From Actinomycetes bacterium (GTDB taxonomy: Bacteria > Actinomycetota > Actinomycetes > Actinomycetales > Cellulomonadaceae), in NCBI GenBank assembly GCA_023389455.1, contig JAEWEJ010000397.1:1-5547 (forward strand): a stretch of DNA of 5,547 nucleotides, read 5' to 3'. Each line of letters starts with the position of its first letter. Positions within the stretch are counted from its first letter, which is position 1. Below are positions 5,445 to 5,547 of the stretch, piece after piece. A program made the translations under genes and the position numbers. The notes beneath the pieces were generated by a model, which worked only from the letters and a program-made list of their open reading frames with translations, had not been told where the DNA came from and did no database searches.

Positions 5445-5547
5445 ATGAGCCTGCGTCAGTACGAGATCATGATCATCCTCGACCCCGAGATCGAGGAGCG
5501 CACCGTCGCCCCGTCGCTCGACAAGTACCTGACGGTCGTCAAGACCG
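5445..5547 (+). CDS. rpsF: 30S ribosomal protein S6, N-terminal part (partial)
   Basis: The first 34 residues, beginning MSLRQYEIMIILDPEIEER, match the start of bacterial S6: an initial beta strand (RQYEIMIIL) followed by the DPEIEER turn and helix. S6 binds S18 and the central domain of 16S rRNA in the platform of the small subunit. The frame is open to the right edge, and full-length S6 is about 95-100 residues, so roughly one third is visible. The ATG is preceded by AGGAGG at 5434-5439 with a 5-nt spacer, which fixes the start. In actinobacteria rpsF is normally followed by ssb, rpsR and rplI; those would lie beyond the window. Its leader and promoter lie directly upstream. Confidence 0.96.
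   Translation, partial: MSLRQYEIMIILDPEIEERTVAPSLDKYLTVVKT

Overview
The window comes from a high-GC actinobacterial chromosome, with strongly G/C-ending codons throughout. The gene order (inositol-1-phosphate synthase and a PadR regulator on the minus strand, then a class A penicillin-binding protein and rpsF on the plus strand) is the conserved actinobacterial block that in Mycobacterium tuberculosis runs from ino1 (Rv0046c) through a PadR gene (Rv0047c) and ponA1 (Rv0050) to rpsF (Rv0053). The compact form seen here, with no membrane-protein genes between ponA and rpsF, suggests a Micrococcales relative, perhaps Cellulomonas-like; that placement is inference from protein style only.

Layout, left to right. 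Bases 2-511 hold the 3' end of an unrecognised, probably extracytoplasmic, plus-strand gene. Bases 512-680 separate it from the convergent ino1 gene and contain two strong GC hairpins, each followed by the same 41-bp sequence, which looks like a tandemly duplicated terminator region. Bases 681-2410 (minus strand) are a two-gene operon, padR then ino1, joined by an ATGA overlap. Bases 2411-2780 are a divergent control region with a near-ideal 21-bp inverted repeat (probable PadR operator) placed at the predicted start of the padR-ino1 transcript. Bases 2781-5249 (plus strand) encode a bifunctional class A PBP with one PASTA domain and a Pro-rich tail. Bases 5250-5444 hold a hairpin terminator that overlaps the next promoter, then a structured leader. 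rpsF (ribosomal protein S6) begins at 5445 and runs off the window.

How they fit together: ino1 makes the inositol phosphate that feeds phosphatidylinositol and related cell-envelope lipids or mycothiol, and the co-transcribed PadR protein probably controls it and itself. The PBP builds peptidoglycan. rpsF starts a ribosomal/replication operon that may be feedback-regulated through its leader, where an anti-Shine-Dalgarno sequence pairs with the Shine-Dalgarno. I see no mobile element, CRISPR array, tRNA or phage gene, and no clearly new multi-gene system; the points of interest are regulatory.
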